The notes under the pieces: generated by a model
What the model was told of the DNA's origin: nothing
The model's database searches: none
What the model saw: only the letters and a program-made list of their open reading frames with translations
Program-made: the position numbers and the translations under genes
Origin: Blautia massiliensis (ex Durand et al. 2017)
Lineage (GTDB): Bacteria > Bacillota > Clostridia > Lachnospirales > Lachnospiraceae
DNA: 64,000 bases
Direction: 5' to 3'
Assembly: GCF_001487165.1 (NCBI RefSeq)
Contig: NZ_LN913006.1
Location: 3,149,860 to 3,213,859, forward strand
In this document: in pieces, positions 63,456 through 64,000 of the stretch
Layout of the letters: every line of letters begins with the position of its first letter
How positions within the stretch are numbered: the first letter of the stretch is position 1

Positions 63456-64000
63456 TAAACTGGATGATCTGCTGGTACGTTTTGAAGAGCTTCTCAATGA
63501 GCTGGGAGAACCGGGAGTAACCGACGATCCGGCACATTTTCAGAAGCTGATGAAGGAGCAGAGCGACCTGCAGCCAATCGTTGACGCATATAAAGAATAT
63601 AAGAAAAATAAGGAAACCATCGAGGACAGTCTTTCCATGCTGGAGAGCGAGAAGGACGAAGAGATGCGTGAAATGCTGAAGGAAGAACTTTCCGATGCAA
63701 AAAAGAGAGTGGAGGAGCTGGAGCATGAGCTGAAGATCCTTCTTCTTCCGAAGGACCCTAACGACAGCAAGAACGTTATCGTTGAGATCCGTGGAGGTGC
63801 AGGCGGTGATGAGGCAGCACTTTTTGCAGCAGAGATTTATCGTATGTATGTAAAATACGCGGAGTCCCGCCGCTGGAAAACCGAGATGCTCAGCCTCAAT
63901 GAGAACGGCATCGGCGGCTTTAAGGAGGTTACCTTCATGATCAAGGGGGGGGGTGCATATTTCAGACTGAAATACGAAAGCGGGGTTCACCGGGTACAAC
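63448..64000 (+). CDS. prfA: Peptide chain release factor 1, 3'-truncated by window edge
   Basis: The first 184 codons are present from ATG 63448 ([20 protein letters not shown]) after AGGAGG. The helical domain 1 and the start of the core ([20 protein letters not shown]) are clear; the GGQ loop lies just beyond the window. Near the edge a run of nine G (63945-63953) gives [11 protein letters not shown] where RF1 proteins normally have a Lys and a Ser (KGKGAYSRLK). The frame is kept. These two substitutions in a conserved stretch look like sequence error or a rare variant. Confidence 0.95.
   Translation, partial: MFDKLDDLLVRFEELLNELGEPGVTDDPAHFQKLMKEQSDLQPIVDAYKEYKKNKETIEDSLSMLESEKDEEMREMLKEELSDAKKRVEELEHELKILLLPKDPNDSKNVIVEIRGGAGGDEAALFAAEIYRMYVKYAESRRWKTEMLSLNENGIGGFKEVTFMIKGGGAYFRLKYESGVHRVQ

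Overview
The window looks like a chromosome segment of a gut Lachnospiraceae bacterium, most likely a Blautia-type acetogen. Supporting signs are an rnfC2-metV-metF methylene-tetrahydrofolate reductase operon of the Wood-Ljungdahl type, moderate GC, strong AGGAGG-like ribosome binding sites, glycoside phosphorylases, and a rho-rpmE-DUF1385-prmC-prfA housekeeping block of Firmicute type. The genus is an inference.

Layout. (1) 1-9150 is accessory DNA. Two tandem large serine recombinases end a mobile element that has split a subtilisin-like protease gene; only the 3' part of that gene remains. An AT-rich island follows, with an XRE regulator, a winged-helix-like protein, an AlbA_2 fragment, an IS256-family transposase relic, a third serine recombinase killed by two in-frame stops, and an apparently intact pair: an OLD/ABC-type ATPase plus a small protein with a possible PD-(D/E)XK nuclease motif. 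That pair is the best candidate for an undescribed defence-like system. (2) 9359-14577 holds two zinc-ribbon proteins flanking a membrane sensor, a histidine kinase and a NarL-type response regulator. (3) 14997-19382 holds rnfC2, metV, metF and uridine kinase. (4) 19493-22215 holds a ROK regulator and an IS605-type element with an intact TnpB and only a TnpA stub. (5) 22422-30926 holds polyol/hexuronate genes: a mannitol-dehydrogenase-family enzyme, a GntP permease, a sugar kinase fused to a His-less HPr (Crh-like) domain, a VOC protein, a GntR regulator, an amino-acid permease and a serine hydrolase. (6) 31115-47564 holds a leucine-rich-repeat protein and a VWA/metallopeptidase-like protein, separated from their probable MoxR ATPase partner by a beta-glucoside locus: two GH94 phosphorylases, an AraC regulator, an ABC importer and a domain-permuted GH3 beta-glucosidase. 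(7) 47817-51271 holds a FadR-type regulator with three visible operators in front of a malate/lactate dehydrogenase and malic enzyme. (8) 51450-53025 holds hisC and a small membrane protein. (9) 53198-59410 holds a type IV pilus operon on the minus strand, divergent from a c-di-GMP-I riboswitch that controls a secreted anthrax-lethal-factor-like (M34/PPEP-type) metalloprotease. (10) 59661-64000 holds rho, rpmE, a DUF1385 protein, prmC and the start of prfA.

How the genes work together. The beta-glucoside locus imports an oligosaccharide through a binding protein and two permeases with no local ATPase, then cleaves it inside the cell by phosphorolysis (GH94) or hydrolysis (GH3). A sequence of about 24 bp is nearly identical in front of both operons and lies 60-61 bp upstream of a -10-like hexamer each time, so it is a likely AraC operator. 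In the pilus/protease region, the riboswitch and its terminator are arranged so that high c-di-GMP should switch the protease off, as reported for C. difficile PPEP-1, while the neighbouring pilus genes point to the same motile-to-sessile decision. No tRNA, rRNA or CRISPR array was seen.
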